Shown: positions 1-8,775, counted from the first letter of the stretch. The stretch: DNA of 64,000 nucleotides from Vibrio injensis (GCF_001895205.1 NZ_BDJF01000032.1:1-64000), one strand, 5' to 3'. The notes: generated from the letters alone by a model not told the origin. A program made the numbers and translations.

Positions 1-206
1 GCTATTATCGTTCCAACAGAACGATAATGAATTGACTGTGCCGATAGAGCTAAAAGCGCTATCAATTGGTCACTCAGTTCATTGATACCGAAGTACTTAT
101 TGCTAAGCATTTTGATTATCATCAACGAGTGCCCACACAGATTGATTGGTTTAAATTGTTAAAGAGCTTGGCTTGGAAACTTCATTGAGCTTCGAAGCGG
201 AGGTGA
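1..206 (-). other. rRNA operon leader (pre-16S) with boxA; 16S lies off the left edge
   Basis: On the minus strand the transcribed leader contains GCTCTTTAACAA (156-167), a boxA antitermination element. It is followed by the TCTGTGTGGGCACTCG block (about 126-141) found in pre-16S leaders of enterics and vibrios. The sequence then runs to the window edge through paired segments such as the inverted repeat near 5-28, as expected for a processing-stalk leader. The 16S gene should start a short distance beyond position 1; none of its mature sequence is present here. Confidence 0.8.
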
Positions 207-350
207 ATTCTAGCGAGTTAATTTGAAGAGTCAAACATTTTTTCAAATTTTCTTTTTTAGAAGCTTTCCCTCAACTAACACTGCCTGAAGCCTTGCGGCG
301 TCTGCCGTGTCAGTGAGGGCGCATTATAGGGGTTAAATTCAGGTTGGCAA
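207..350 (-). promoter_or_regulatory. Tandem P1 and P2 promoters of an rRNA operon
   Basis: Read on the minus strand there are two sigma70-type promoters in tandem. P1 has -35 TTGCCA (345-350) and -10 TATAAT (323-328) with a 16-bp spacer and is followed by a GC-rich discriminator (GCGCCC), the hallmark of stringently controlled rrn P1 promoters. P2 has -35 TTGACT (229-234) and -10 TAGAAT (207-212), also with 16 bp. The rrn-type leader that follows identifies the transcript. The operon points left, away from clpB and in the same direction. Growth-rate and ppGpp control is inferred from the family, not seen. Confidence 0.85.
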
Positions 351-460
351 TAGTAAAAACAATAAAAATGCACACCAGCGAATTAAGCGCTCAATAAACC
401 ATCAAAAAGCCGAATTCATCCTACTAATTGATTGATTTCGACCTTGGACAATAAACAAAG

Positions 461-498
461 AAGGCTATGCCTGTGACATAGCCTTTGACATAGCCTTC
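461..498 (-). terminator. Terminator-like hairpin downstream of clpB
   Basis: A perfect 9-bp stem, AAGGCTATG (461-469) pairing with CATAGCCTT (477-485), has a 7-nt loop and lies 26 nt past the clpB stop on the minus strand. A second copy of GACATAGCCTT (487-497) gives an alternative partner. The downstream tract is only moderately T-rich (CTTTGTTTATTG), so it is a weaker intrinsic terminator than most in the window. It separates clpB from the rRNA operon promoters. Confidence 0.65.
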
Positions 499-510
499 AT
501 GGGCAAGGAG

Positions 511-3084
511 CTATTGATGCGCGACGATATCACCCTCTTTAACATCGAGATAGATGGGTGCACCAGGAATAAATTGCCCTGATAACATCGATTTTGCTAA
601 CGGATTCTCTATTGTTTGCTGAATAGCACGTTTTAACGGTCTTGCACCATACACGGGATCAAATCCAATGTGAGCAACAAGTTCTAACGCCTCATCACTA
701 ACAATTAATCCGTAATCTTTATCCGCTAAACGTTGACGTAAACGCTCTAACTGAATAAAGGCAATAGATTTAATTTGCTCTTGAGCTAATGGATGGAACA
801 CCACACTTTCATCAATCCGGTTTAAAAACTCGGGACGAAAATGTTTGCTCACTACTTCCATAACTTGCTCTTTCATTGTCTGATAGTCCAAATGAGCAAA
901 GTTTTCTTGGATGCGAGATGACCCCAAATTCGAGGTCATGATCACTACTGTGTTACGAAAATCAACGGTTCGACCTTGACCATCGGTTAATCGACCATCA
1001 TCGAGCACTTGCAATAAAATATTGAACACATCCGGATGCGCTTTCTCAACCTCGTCCAATAACAATACTGAATAAGGTTTACGCCGCACCGCTTCGGTCA
1101 AGTACCCGCCCTCTTCGTAGCCCACATAACCAGGAGGCGCACCAACGAGACGAGCCACTGAGTGTTTTTCCATAAATTCAGACATATCAATCCGCACCAT
1201 GGCATCTTCACTATCGAACATGAAATTAGCCAGCGTTTTACAAAGCTCGGTTTTCCCTACGCCCGTTGGACCTAAGAATAAAAAAGAACCTATTGGGCGA
1301 TTAGGATCCGATAATCCAGCTCGACTACGACGAATTGCATCAGCAACCACCTCAACCGCTTCTGACTGTCCGATGACACGTTGGTGTAAAAACGTTTCCA
1401 TCTGCAACAGTTTCTCTTTTTCAGCCTCCAGCATTTTCGCAACAGGAATACCCGTCTGCTTTGATAATACTTCCGCAATTTCTTCGTCAGTGACTTTATT
1501 ACGCAACAACGTCATTTCTTGCATCTCTGCTTGAGTCGCTAAATCCAGTTGCTTTTCTAACTCTGGAATTCGTCCATATTGCAACTCAGACATGCGGTTT
1601 AAATCACCAGCACGTCTTGCCACTTCTAAATCTAAACGCGCCTGTTCCAATGCAGATTTAATGTGTTGCGTTCCCGACAGCGCCGCTTTTTCCGTATTCC
1701 AAACCTCTTCTAACTCCGAGTACTCACGCTCTTTTTCTTTTAACTCATCATTAATAATGGCTAAACGCTTTTCGCTCGCATCATCGTGTTCATTGCTTAA
1801 TGCTTGCTGTTCAATCTTCAATTGGATAATTTTTCGTTCCAATTTATCAAGCACTTCCGGTTTTGAATCCATTTGGATACGAATACTCGAAGCGGCTTCA
1901 TCAATTAAATCGATCGCTTTATCCGGTAATTGACGATCGGAGATATAACGATGTGACAGTGTTGCCGCAGCAACAATCGCAGGATCGGTAATCTCAACAT
2001 GATGATGCAACTCATAGCGCTCTTTTAACCCTCGCAGAATCGCCACCGTATCTTCAACGCTCGGTTCATCCACTAAGACTTTTTGGAAACGACGCTCCAA
2101 TGCCGGATCTTTTTCAATATACTGGCGATACTCATCGAGTGTTGTTGCGCCAACGCAATGTAACTCTCCACGCGCTAGAGCTGGTTTGAGCATATTCCCA
2201 GCATCCATCGAGCCTTCGCCTTTACCCGCACCGACCATAGTATGCAATTCATCAATAAATAAGATGACATTACCTTCTTCTTTAGCCAGCTCGTTCAGTA
2301 CAGATTTTAAACGCTCTTCAAATTCACCGCGATATTTAGCTCCTGCGACTAAAGCGCCCATATCGAGAGAAAGTACCCGTCGACCACGCAAACCTTCTGG
2401 GACCTCATTATTAATAATTCGCTGCGCTAAACCTTCGACAATGGCGGTTTTACCAACACCAGGTTCACCAATGATCACTGGGTTATTTTTCGTGCGCCGT
2501 TGCAATACTTGAATGGTACGGCGAATTTCATCGTCACGACCTATTACCGGGTCCAATTTACCTTGCTCGGCTCGCTCAGTCAGATCAATAGTAAATTTCT
2601 CCAAAGCTTGACGAAGCTCTTCGGCATTAGGATCGTTAACTTTTTGTCCACCACGGATTGTTTCAATCGCCGCTGAGAGTTTTTTCTCACTTAGCCCGAT
2701 TTCTTTTAATAATTGACCAAGAGGGCCTTTATCTTCGATTGCTGCTAGCAAAAATATTTCAGAAGAGATGTACGCATCTTGACGTTTTTGCGCCACTTTA
2801 TCACAGAGATTAAATAGCGTACCCAAAGCACCAGAGAGCTGAACATCACCACCAATCCCACTCACTTTAGGGAGCTTATCGAGCATTTCGCCTAACTTTG
2901 AGCGTAGTTGTGCCACGTCAACATTCAACATGGTTAATAAAGGACGAATAGGACTGCCATTTTGGTCGAGCAGTGCCACCATTAGATGAACTGGCTCGAT
3001 ATACTGATGATCACGGCCTAGAGCCAAAGACTGCGCATCAGAAATGGCTATTTGAAATTTACTGGTAAATCTATCAAGACGCAT
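511..3084 (-). CDS. clpB: ATP-dependent disaggregase ClpB (Hsp104 family)
   Basis: An 857-residue AAA+ chaperone that works with DnaK to pull polypeptides out of aggregates in the cytoplasm. Visible in order: Clp N-domain (residues 1-145), NBD1 with Walker A GEPGVGKT (206-213) and Walker B ILFIDELH, the long coiled-coil middle domain (about 405-525), NBD2 with GPTGVGKT (about 605) and [13 protein letters not shown], and the C-terminal D2-small domain. Pore-loop motifs ([10 protein letters not shown] and [13 protein letters not shown]) are intact. I start at [10 protein letters not shown], the conserved start, preceded by AGGAAGG, rather than eight codons upstream. It has its own sigma32-type promoter and stands downstream of rluD-pgeF on the same strand. 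Confidence 0.97.
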   Translation of the reverse strand: MRLDRFTSKFQIAISDAQSLALGRDHQYIEPVHLMVALLDQNGSPIRPLLTMLNVDVAQLRSKLGEMLDKLPKVSGIGGDVQLSGALGTLFNLCDKVAQKRQDAYISSEIFLLAAIEDKGPLGQLLKEIGLSEKKLSAAIETIRGGQKVNDPNAEELRQALEKFTIDLTERAEQGKLDPVIGRDDEIRRTIQVLQRRTKNNPVIIGEPGVGKTAIVEGLAQRIINNEVPEGLRGRRVLSLDMGALVAGAKYRGEFEERLKSVLNELAKEEGNVILFIDELHTMVGAGKGEGSMDAGNMLKPALARGELHCVGATTLDEYRQYIEKDPALERRFQKVLVDEPSVEDTVAILRGLKERYELHHHVEITDPAIVAAATLSHRYISDRQLPDKAIDLIDEAASSIRIQMDSKPEVLDKLERKIIQLKIEQQALSNEHDDASEKRLAIINDELKEKEREYSELEEVWNTEKAALSGTQHIKSALEQARLDLEVARRAGDLNRMSELQYGRIPELEKQLDLATQAEMQEMTLLRNKVTDEEIAEVLSKQTGIPVAKMLEAEKEKLLQMETFLHQRVIGQSEAVEVVADAIRRSRAGLSDPNRPIGSFLFLGPTGVGKTELCKTLANFMFDSEDAMVRIDMSEFMEKHSVARLVGAPPGYVGYEEGGYLTEAVRRKPYSVLLLDEVEKAHPDVFNILLQVLDDGRLTDGQGRTVDFRNTVVIMTSNLGSSRIQENFAHLDYQTMKEQVMEVVSKHFRPEFLNRIDESVVFHPLAQEQIKSIAFIQLERLRQRLADKDYGLIVSDEALELVAHIGFDPVYGARPLKRAIQQTIENPLAKSMLSGQFIPGAPIYLDVKEGDIVAHQ

Positions 3085-3129
3085 AACCACCTTCCTAATC
3101 TCGTTCAAGAGAAACTAATCACATAAAGA

Positions 3130-3158
3130 ACATGGTTACATAGAGGGGAGATTTCAAG
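3130..3158 (-). promoter_or_regulatory. Sigma32-type (heat-shock) promoter of clpB
   Basis: On the minus strand, CTTGAAA (3152-3158), 14 nt, then AACCATGT (3130-3137). This matches the RpoH consensus CTTGAAA - N13-15 - CCCCATNT at 13 of 15 fixed positions as I count them. It lies 46 nt upstream of the clpB start codon. ClpB is a classical sigma32 regulon member, which supports the call; no start-site data are available. Confidence 0.7.
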
Positions 3159-3314
3159 TCATAAGAGAGAACTTTATGAGCAAAAAACATCCTAAAGATA
3201 AGGCTGTAAAACGAAGAGTTTAAAAACTGATAAGCAACCATTTTTCCAGCAATAGAAAAGATAGCTAAGTTAAATGTGAAGCTTTAATGACGATCCAACA
3301 CTATGTTATATCGA

Positions 3315-4040
3315 CTATTCAATCCAGATGAAGCAAGCCTGTCGGCCTGTTACGCCATCGCGGCGGTACGAATAAAATTGCTGATCATGTTGATAAGTAC
3401 ATAAATGACTATTAACTACCTGTTCAACACCGATTTTAGCTAAACGCAATCGCGCGAGCTGGGCGATGTCAGCTAGCCACTTACCATCATTTGATGTTGC
3501 TAAAAAAGCCCTTTGCGCATCACTATCATAATCGCAAAAAGCCTGCCTAACTTCGTCACCAACCTCAAAAACTTCAGGGCCGATGGCTGGGCCAAGCCAG
3601 ACCACAACATCATCAGAGAATTTGTCTAGTGCCTGTTCTACAATCCCTCCCGCTAATCCTCGCCACCCAGCATGAACTGCGGCAACTTGGCTGCCTTGCG
3701 TATTAGTAATCAATACAGGTAAACAATCAGCAGTCATGGCAGAACAAACAACATGCGGAGTCGATGTGACAATACCATCAGCATCTAATACATCATCACT
3801 AGGCTGGTTAACTGCAATCACTCGAGTTGAATGTGTTTGATTAAGCCAGATAGGCGCTGATGGCATCTGACAATATTGTTGCAGCCAATCGCGATTTTTT
3901 GCCACAGTCGCGGGATCATCCCCAACATGCATGCCAACATTCAAACCATCGTAAGGCGGAAGAGAAAATCCACCATCACGGGTTGAACAAAATGCTTTCA
4001 CATTGTTAGGCGCTGGCCAATTAGGAATGATCACCGACAT
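3315..4040 (-). CDS. pgeF: Peptidoglycan editing factor PgeF (YfiH, DUF152/laccase-like)
   Basis: 241 residues, the usual length of the YfiH/PgeF family. Members are copper- or zinc-dependent multicopper-like enzymes. In E. coli the protein prevents or removes misincorporated L-serine in muropeptides, and purified homologues also show purine nucleoside phosphorylase or phenol oxidase activity. The metal-site segments SAMTADCLPVL and AVHAGWRGLAGG with their Cys and His are present. The gene starts 3 nt after the rluD stop, so the two are co-transcribed as in E. coli. The exact reaction in this organism is not shown by sequence. Confidence 0.9.
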   Translation of the reverse strand: MSVIIPNWPAPNNVKAFCSTRDGGFSLPPYDGLNVGMHVGDDPATVAKNRDWLQQYCQMPSAPIWLNQTHSTRVIAVNQPSDDVLDADGIVTSTPHVVCSAMTADCLPVLITNTQGSQVAAVHAGWRGLAGGIVEQALDKFSDDVVVWLGPAIGPEVFEVGDEVRQAFCDYDSDAQRAFLATSNDGKWLADIAQLARLRLAKIGVEQVVNSHLCTYQHDQQFYSYRRDGVTGRQACFIWIE

Positions 4041-4043
4041 AGT

Positions 4044-5018
4044 TTAATACTCTTGCGAATAATTTAGTTTAGCATCTTCACGTAGCGCTTCAGTCATAAT
4101 AACCATATCGTCGGGCACAGGAGCATGAAACTCAAGCTCTTCGCCAGTGATCGGATGTTCAAACTTTAACATTACGGCGTGCAATGCTTGTCTATCAAAA
4201 GCTCGGATCATTTCCGTAAGTTCAGGGGTTGCTCCTTTAGGAATACGAGCTCGACCACCGTAAGCACTGTCGCCTAACAATGGATGTTGCAGGTAAGCCA
4301 TATGCACTCGAATTTGGTGAGTTCGGCCAGTTTCTAAACGCAAACGAATTCTGGTGTGTTCACGAAAATGTTCTGCGACACGATAATGCGTGACCGCTGG
4401 CTTGCCCATTTGATTCACTGCCATCAAGGTACGCTTTGTTGAGTGACGACCGATTGGTTTATCGATCATGCCACCTGCGGTCATTTTACCGATCGCAATC
4501 GCTTCATATTCACGAGTAATATTGCGTTTTTGTAAATCTCTGACCAAACGCGTTTGTGCTGGTACTGTCTTCGCGACCACCATTAAACCCGTCGTATCTT
4601 TATCAAGACGATGCACAATACCTGCACGTGGCACTTCGGCAATCGGTGGATAATGAAAGAGTAAAGCATTTAATACAGTACGATCTGGCGTTCCCGCCCC
4701 CGGATGAACGACAAAATCTCTGGGTTTATTGATCACCAGAATATCGTCATCTTCATAAACGATATTCAATGGAATATCTTGCGCTTCCCAGCGTTGTTCA
4801 TCTTCTAGCTCGGCCAGAACGGTAATGCACTCTCCTCCCATCACTTTGGTCCGTGGTTTAGTGACCACCGTTCCATTGACTGTAATTTTGCCATCTAATA
4901 GCCACTCTTTAAGACGAGAGCGGGAAAAATCGACAAATAATTCTGCTACCGCTTGATCTAAACGCTGACCAAGCTGGCTTTCTTTTACTGTTTGAGTTAA
5001 TTCAATCTGCTGAGCCAT
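4044..5018 (-). CDS. rluD: 23S rRNA pseudouridine(1911/1915/1917) synthase RluD
   Basis: 324 residues. Makes the three pseudouridines of 23S rRNA helix 69 and is the one Rlu enzyme important for ribosome assembly. An N-terminal S4 RNA-binding domain (about 18-77) precedes the RluA-type catalytic domain. The catalytic aspartate is D139 in HRLDKDTTG, the same residue number as in E. coli. ETGRTHQIRVH is also present. First gene of rluD-pgeF, divergent from bamD across a 154-bp gap, an arrangement also found in E. coli (yfiO-rluD). No strong Shine-Dalgarno precedes its ATG. Confidence 0.95.
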   Translation of the reverse strand: MAQQIELTQTVKESQLGQRLDQAVAELFVDFSRSRLKEWLLDGKITVNGTVVTKPRTKVMGGECITVLAELEDEQRWEAQDIPLNIVYEDDDILVINKPRDFVVHPGAGTPDRTVLNALLFHYPPIAEVPRAGIVHRLDKDTTGLMVVAKTVPAQTRLVRDLQKRNITREYEAIAIGKMTAGGMIDKPIGRHSTKRTLMAVNQMGKPAVTHYRVAEHFREHTRIRLRLETGRTHQIRVHMAYLQHPLLGDSAYGGRARIPKGATPELTEMIRAFDRQALHAVMLKFEHPITGEELEFHAPVPDDMVIMTEALREDAKLNYSQEY

Positions 5019-5172
5019 ATCGAACTTTTTTAAAAACCGTGAGACTAATAGCCACGAGTGTGGAAAAATATGTTTTCATTGTATCTGTTACTGATCGGAA
5101 AGTAACGAAACGATTTACGGAGCAAGCTCGCTCCAAGTATAGAAGCTTTATTGCAAGGAACCTAACCCTGAC

Positions 5173-5901
5173 ATGAAATACCAAACTTTATCAGGCTTAC
5201 TCGCATTATCTTTATTAGTTGGCTGTTCAAGTAAAGAAGAGATTGTCCCTGACGTTCCACCCGCGGAGTTGTACAGCGATGCTCGAAGCTCGTTGCAAAG
5301 CGGTAACTGGTTAACCGCTATTGGTAAGTTAGAAGCGCTAGACTCTCGTTATCCATTCGGCGCATATTCGGAGCAGGTTCAACTGGACTTGATTTACGCT
5401 TACTATAAAAATGATGATCTCGCTTTAGGGCTTGCCACCATCGAACGCTTTATTCGACTCAATCCCACTCACGAAAAAATGGACTGGGTTCTGTACATGC
5501 GCGGCTTAACCCATATGGCCCAAGATCGAAACTTCATGCACGATCTATTCAATATTGACCGTAGTGATCGTGATCCAGAACCAGTAAAAGCCGCTTTTGC
5601 AGACTTTAAGCGCCTACTTGAGCGTTACCCAAACAGTTTGTACGCAAATGATGCACAACAACGCATGATAGCTTTGAAAAATCGTTTAGCTGAATATGAC
5701 CTAGCGACGGCTGATTTCTATTTACGTCGTGAAGCTTGGATCGCTGCGATTAATCGAGCTCAAGAACTACAGAAAACCTATCCTGGTACTGAAGCAGCAC
5801 GTAAATCTTTATCCATTCAGCTAAAAGCCTATCAACAGTTGGGATTGACGGATGCAGCCGAACGAACGAAACAGCTCATGCAATTGAACGCCCGCCCTTA
5901 A
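5173..5901 (+). CDS. bamD: Outer membrane assembly lipoprotein BamD
   Basis: 242 residues, essential lipoprotein of the BAM complex that inserts beta-barrel proteins into the outer membrane from the periplasmic side. A lipoprotein signal with lipobox LVGC (acylated C18) is followed by tetratricopeptide-type helical repeats, seen in segments such as ALGLATIERFIRLNPTHEK and LLERYPNSLYANDAQQRM. Length and sequence match the YfiO family. It is transcribed alone, divergently from rluD. Confidence 0.95.
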   Translation: MKYQTLSGLLALSLLVGCSSKEEIVPDVPPAELYSDARSSLQSGNWLTAIGKLEALDSRYPFGAYSEQVQLDLIYAYYKNDDLALGLATIERFIRLNPTHEKMDWVLYMRGLTHMAQDRNFMHDLFNIDRSDRDPEPVKAAFADFKRLLERYPNSLYANDAQQRMIALKNRLAEYDLATADFYLRREAWIAAINRAQELQKTYPGTEAARKSLSIQLKAYQQLGLTDAAERTKQLMQLNARP

Positions 5902-5932
5902 GCAGCATGATTAAACTATCTGAATAAACCAT

Positions 5933-5965
5933 CCCCATGAACATTAATCGATAATGTGAGTGGGG
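5933..5965. repeat. Two-part hairpin after bamD
   Basis: CCCCA (5933-5937) pairs with TGGGG (5961-5965), and inside it ACATTA (5941-5946) pairs with TAATGT (5952-5957), separated by a symmetrical 3/3 internal loop and closed by a 5-nt loop. It starts 32 nt after the bamD stop. No T-run follows on either strand, so it may be a 3'-end stabiliser or an RNA structure rather than a simple terminator. Confidence 0.4.
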
Positions 5966-6287
5966 AAACTATGGCTAGAAATAGAAAATTTATACAAATT
6001 TCAGTAATGAAAAGACGAGGTGTTGAGAAAAGGAGAACGGTCTTTTTTCAGGCCGTAACAAAGCACTAAAACAGCGATGATATTTAGTGACTCCGCTTAT
6101 CAATTTAGCGTTTTCTCTAATAATGACAAGTTTTTTTATCGACTATTCCTACTACTCTTTGCGAAAGATCACGTTTACTCTCAAGCATCTCAACACCCAA
6201 CAAAATAGTGATCAATATCACATTATTTTATCTGCAAACCTGTAATCTGAAGTTAACCCATAAGGGATGCAACAGAGGAAAAACACT
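5966..6287 (+). promoter_or_regulatory. raiA upstream region with a CRP-like site
   Basis: The bamD-raiA gap has no convincing gene. AGTGA-TCAATA-TCACA (6207-6222) matches the CRP consensus TGTGA-N6-TCACA with one mismatch. A -10-like TAATCT follows at 6243-6248 with no good -35. The CRP centre (6214/6215) is about 41 bp upstream of the start point that -10 would give (about 6255), the geometry of class II CRP activation. RaiA is induced by nutrient downshift, so cAMP-CRP control is plausible but inferred. The stretch 5966-6206 is AT-rich and otherwise featureless. Confidence 0.5.
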
Positions 6288-6614
6288 ATGCAAATGAACA
6301 TCACTGGTAAAAACATTGAAATCACCTCTGCAATCCGTAGCTACATTGAGAGTAAATTTAAAAAGCTCGAAAAATGGCAAGTCGATATCACTGGTTGCCA
6401 AGCAAGCTTTAGTGAACACCCCAATAAACAGAAAAAATTTGAAGCGACGGTCACTATCCCCAAAGGTCAATTAGTCGCCTCTGCGATTCACGAGGATCTC
6501 TACGCCGCTATCAATGAAGTTGAACAAAAATTAGAGAGACAGCTCAATAAATTGCGTCATAAACCTGATGCTCGGCGCACCGAGAAACCTGAAATTGTAG
6601 AAGTTGAAGAGTAG
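6288..6614 (+). CDS. raiA: Ribosome-associated inhibitor RaiA (YfiA, short HPF family)
   Basis: 108 residues. Binds the 30S decoding region in stationary phase or cold stress, blocks tRNA sites and stabilises idle 70S ribosomes. The protein begins MQMNITGKNIEIT and carries the beta-alpha-beta-beta-beta-alpha HPF fold with the basic helix LERQLNKLRHK, then a short acidic tail ending EIVEVEE, typical of YfiA rather than HPF proper. I choose the ATG at 6288, preceded by AGAGG, rather than the in-frame ATG 21 nt upstream that contains this ribosome binding site. It lies upstream of pheA as in E. coli. Confidence 0.93.
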   Translation: MQMNITGKNIEITSAIRSYIESKFKKLEKWQVDITGCQASFSEHPNKQKKFEATVTIPKGQLVASAIHEDLYAAINEVEQKLERQLNKLRHKPDARRTEKPEIVEVEE

Positions 6615-6634
6615 TCTTCCCCTCTTATCCATTT

Positions 6635-6658
6635 AGCGCCTTAGGGCGCTATTTTTTT
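6635..6658 (+). terminator. Intrinsic terminator of raiA
   Basis: AGCGCC (6635-6640) pairs with GGCGCT (6645-6650) around a TTAG loop and is followed by ATTTTTTT. It sits 20 nt after the raiA stop and isolates raiA from the phe leader. Confidence 0.9.
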
Positions 6659-6720
6659 GCTTGACGCTGTTTACTGGCTTGCTTATTGTGTCCATTCAAT
6701 CGTTAAGGTAATCATCACCG

Positions 6721-6771
6721 ATGTTAAACTCTCATAGGCTGTTTATTTTTGACTTCTTTTTTCTCCAATAA
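6721..6771 (+). CDS. pheL: Phenylalanine operon leader peptide PheL
   Basis: A 16-codon frame encodes MLNSHRLFIFDFFFLQ, with five phenylalanine codons including three in a row, then TAA. It lies between the raiA terminator and the pheA attenuator. Ribosome pausing at the Phe codons when charged tRNA-Phe is scarce is the classical mechanism of phe operon attenuation. A clear Shine-Dalgarno is not obvious (AAGG at 6704-6707). Composition and position make the call secure even though the peptide is tiny. Confidence 0.88.
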   Translation: MLNSHRLFIFDFFFLQ

Positions 6772-6775
6772 CCTT

Positions 6776-6847
6776 GGAGGCTTGCTCGTTTAAAGAAAAT
6801 AAGTCAAAAACGAACAGACAGAAAGCCTCCCATCGGGAGGTTTTTTT
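6776..6847 (+). promoter_or_regulatory. pheA transcription attenuator
   Basis: The terminator is CCTCCC (6826-6831), loop ATC, GGGAGG (6835-6840), then seven T residues (6841-6847). The competing antiterminator strand is GGAGGCTT (6776-6783), an exact complement of AAGCCTCC (6823-6830). Upstream, the Phe-codon segment of pheL (about 6745-6762) can pair with the A-rich segment 6792-6812, giving the 1:2 / 2:3 / 3:4 type of switch. High Phe should favour termination before pheA. Confidence 0.85.
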
Positions 6848-6861
6848 ATAAGGATTTAGTT

Positions 6862-8043
6862 ATGACCACCCCCGAATTGTCACTAGAAGAGATTCGTGAC
6901 CGATTAAATACTATTGATAATCAATTGTTGAAGTTGTTTTCCGAACGTCGTCAACTCAGTATCGACGTCGCCAAAAGTAAAGTACAAACATCAAAGCCCG
7001 TACGCGACCCCGTTCGAGAGCAGCAACTATTGGTTAAGTTAATTCAAATCGGTAAACAGGATTATCAATTAGATGCCCCATATATTACCAAACTGTTTCA
7101 TACGATTATCGAAGACTCCGTATTACTACAGCAAGCTTACTTACAGAACCTAGCCAACCCACAAAACCGCAAGCCATTGGCTAGAGTTGCTTTCCTTGGA
7201 GCGAAAGGCTCTTACTCACATCTTGCAACTCGAGAATATTTCAGCCGCAAAAATACTGAACTTATTGAGCTCAATTGCGAACAGTTTAGAGACATTACCA
7301 AAACCGTTGAATCTGGCCATGCTGATTATGGTGTTTTACCGATTGAAAATACCAGCTCCGGCTCGATTAATGAAGTGTATGACTTACTTCAACATACTAC
7401 CCTTTACATCGTTGGAGAAATCACTCAACCGATAGAACACTGCTTGGTCGCGACACAAGATATTCGCTTGGAAGAGCTAAAAATTCTTTATTCTCATCCA
7501 CAGCCACATCAACAATGCAGTGAGTTTTTAAGTCGCTTAAAAGGCGTAAAACTAGAAACCTGCGCCAGTACTGCTGATGCGATGAAAAAAGTGCAACAAA
7601 TGCAACGTAATGATGTAGCGGCTATTGGCAATGCGACAAGTGGCAAATTGTATGGTTTGCAATCGATTCAAACCAATATCGCGAACCAAACAGAAAACCA
7701 TACTCGGTTTATTGTTGTGGCCCGTAAACCAATTGAAGTTTCAACTCAAATTCCAGCAAAAACCACCTTGATCATGTCTACGGCACAAGAAGCAGGCTCG
7801 TTGGTCGCAACACTGTTGGTACTCCAGCGTTATGGGATCAACATGACTAAACTAGAATCCAGACCGATCATGGGTAATCCGTGGGAAGAGATGTTCTATG
7901 TCGACTTGCAAGCTCATCTGGATTCAGACGAGATGCAAAAAGCACTCGGTGAGTTGACCAAGCTGACCAAACATTTAAAGGTCCTTGGTTGTTATCCTAT
8001 TGAAAATATTAAACCTACTCAGGTTAAATTGACCCAAGCCTAA
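6862..8043 (+). CDS. pheA: Bifunctional chorismate mutase / prephenate dehydratase (P-protein)
   Basis: 393 residues. Converts chorismate to prephenate and prephenate to phenylpyruvate, committing carbon to phenylalanine. An AroQ chorismate mutase domain (about 1-95, with RDRLNTIDNQLLKLFSERR) is followed by a prephenate dehydratase domain (about 105-285, with GAKGSYSH and NHTRFIVVAR) and a C-terminal ACT domain (about 297-385) whose ESRP motif takes part in phenylalanine feedback binding. It starts 15 nt after the attenuator T-run, preceded by AAGGA. Confidence 0.96.
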   Translation: MTTPELSLEEIRDRLNTIDNQLLKLFSERRQLSIDVAKSKVQTSKPVRDPVREQQLLVKLIQIGKQDYQLDAPYITKLFHTIIEDSVLLQQAYLQNLANPQNRKPLARVAFLGAKGSYSHLATREYFSRKNTELIELNCEQFRDITKTVESGHADYGVLPIENTSSGSINEVYDLLQHTTLYIVGEITQPIEHCLVATQDIRLEELKILYSHPQPHQQCSEFLSRLKGVKLETCASTADAMKKVQQMQRNDVAAIGNATSGKLYGLQSIQTNIANQTENHTRFIVVARKPIEVSTQIPAKTTLIMSTAQEAGSLVATLLVLQRYGINMTKLESRPIMGNPWEEMFYVDLQAHLDSDEMQKALGELTKLTKHLKVLGCYPIENIKPTQVKLTQA

Positions 8044-8059
8044 AAACATCGCAGATCAA

Positions 8060-8175
8060 TCGATAGCTAAACGGCTTGAAGTTGCAGTAGATAAAGGTGA
8101 ACTCCAATAAACACGAGTAACGCGGTGATTGGAGCAAGCAAACCAGAGCAACTTCAGTTAGCTAGAGTATATCGA
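8060..8175. repeat. 116-bp imperfect palindrome between pheA and yjjX
   Basis: Four nested arms share one centre (about 8117): TCGATA (8060-8065) with TATCGA (8170-8175); TAGCTAA (8064-8070) with TTAGCTA (8158-8164); TGAAGTTGC (8077-8085) with GCAACTTCA (8148-8156); CTCCAAT (8102-8108) with ATTGGAG (8128-8134). The intervening segments are not complementary. It fills nearly all of the pheA-yjjX gap. It resembles the REP/MITE-like intergenic elements carrying a CAACTTCA motif that I recall from vibrios. It could also fold in RNA and end pheA transcripts, although there is no T-run. Confidence 0.6.
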
Positions 8176-8199
8176 CTAAGAAACAAAGAGAACCACGAC

Positions 8200-8760
8200 A
8201 TGTCATCCAATCAAACCGTTATTCATATCATTGTTGCCTCACTTAATCCTGCCAAAATTAACGCCGTCAAAAGCGCTTTTGAGCAATTATTTCCTAAGTA
8301 TACGCTGCACTTACAAGGCGTGACTGTAGATAGTGGTGTAGCCGCCCAACCAATGAGCGATAAAGAAACAAAGCAAGGCGCCCTGAATCGAGTACACCAT
8401 GCAGAGCAAGCTTATCCAGGAGCCGATTTTTATGTGGGATTAGAAGCAGGCATTGAGCAGGGGATGACGTTTGCCTGGATGATCGTCAAATCAGGCGAAC
8501 AATATGGAGAGTCTCGTTCTGCCAGCTTAATGTTACCTCCTGCCATTAACCAACGTTTACACGCCAACAACGAACTTGGTGAGATTATGGATGAAGTATT
8601 TGGTACTGATAACATCAAACAAAAAGGAGGAGCGATAAGTTTGCTTACTCAGCATCACTTAACTCGCAGTTCAGTTTATCATCAGGCACTTATCCTAGCA
8701 CTAGTACCATTTTTGAACCCTGATTTGTTTTTATCTGCGGATAACAATCTGAAAAAGTAG
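8200..8760 (+). CDS. yjjX: Inosine/xanthosine triphosphatase (YjjX family)
   Basis: 186 residues. The family hydrolyses non-canonical ITP and XTP, cleaning the nucleotide pool. Family signatures are SLNPAKINAVKSAF near the N-terminus, QGALNRV, YVGLEAGIE, RSASLMLPP and RSSVYHQALILAL. I start at MSSNQTVIHII. The reading frame stays open 25 codons further upstream, but that stretch lies in the palindromic repeat and is not family sequence. The Shine-Dalgarno is weak (AAAGAGA). It is convergent with trpR. Confidence 0.88.
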   Translation: MSSNQTVIHIIVASLNPAKINAVKSAFEQLFPKYTLHLQGVTVDSGVAAQPMSDKETKQGALNRVHHAEQAYPGADFYVGLEAGIEQGMTFAWMIVKSGEQYGESRSASLMLPPAINQRLHANNELGEIMDEVFGTDNIKQKGGAISLLTQHHLTRSSVYHQALILALVPFLNPDLFLSADNNLKK

Positions 8761-8775
8761 TTGATAGGTTAAGGC

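Noticed and set aside
5002..5184. A 60-codon minus-strand frame between rluD and bamD
   Set aside because: Overlaps both flanking genes and lies in the divergent promoter region.
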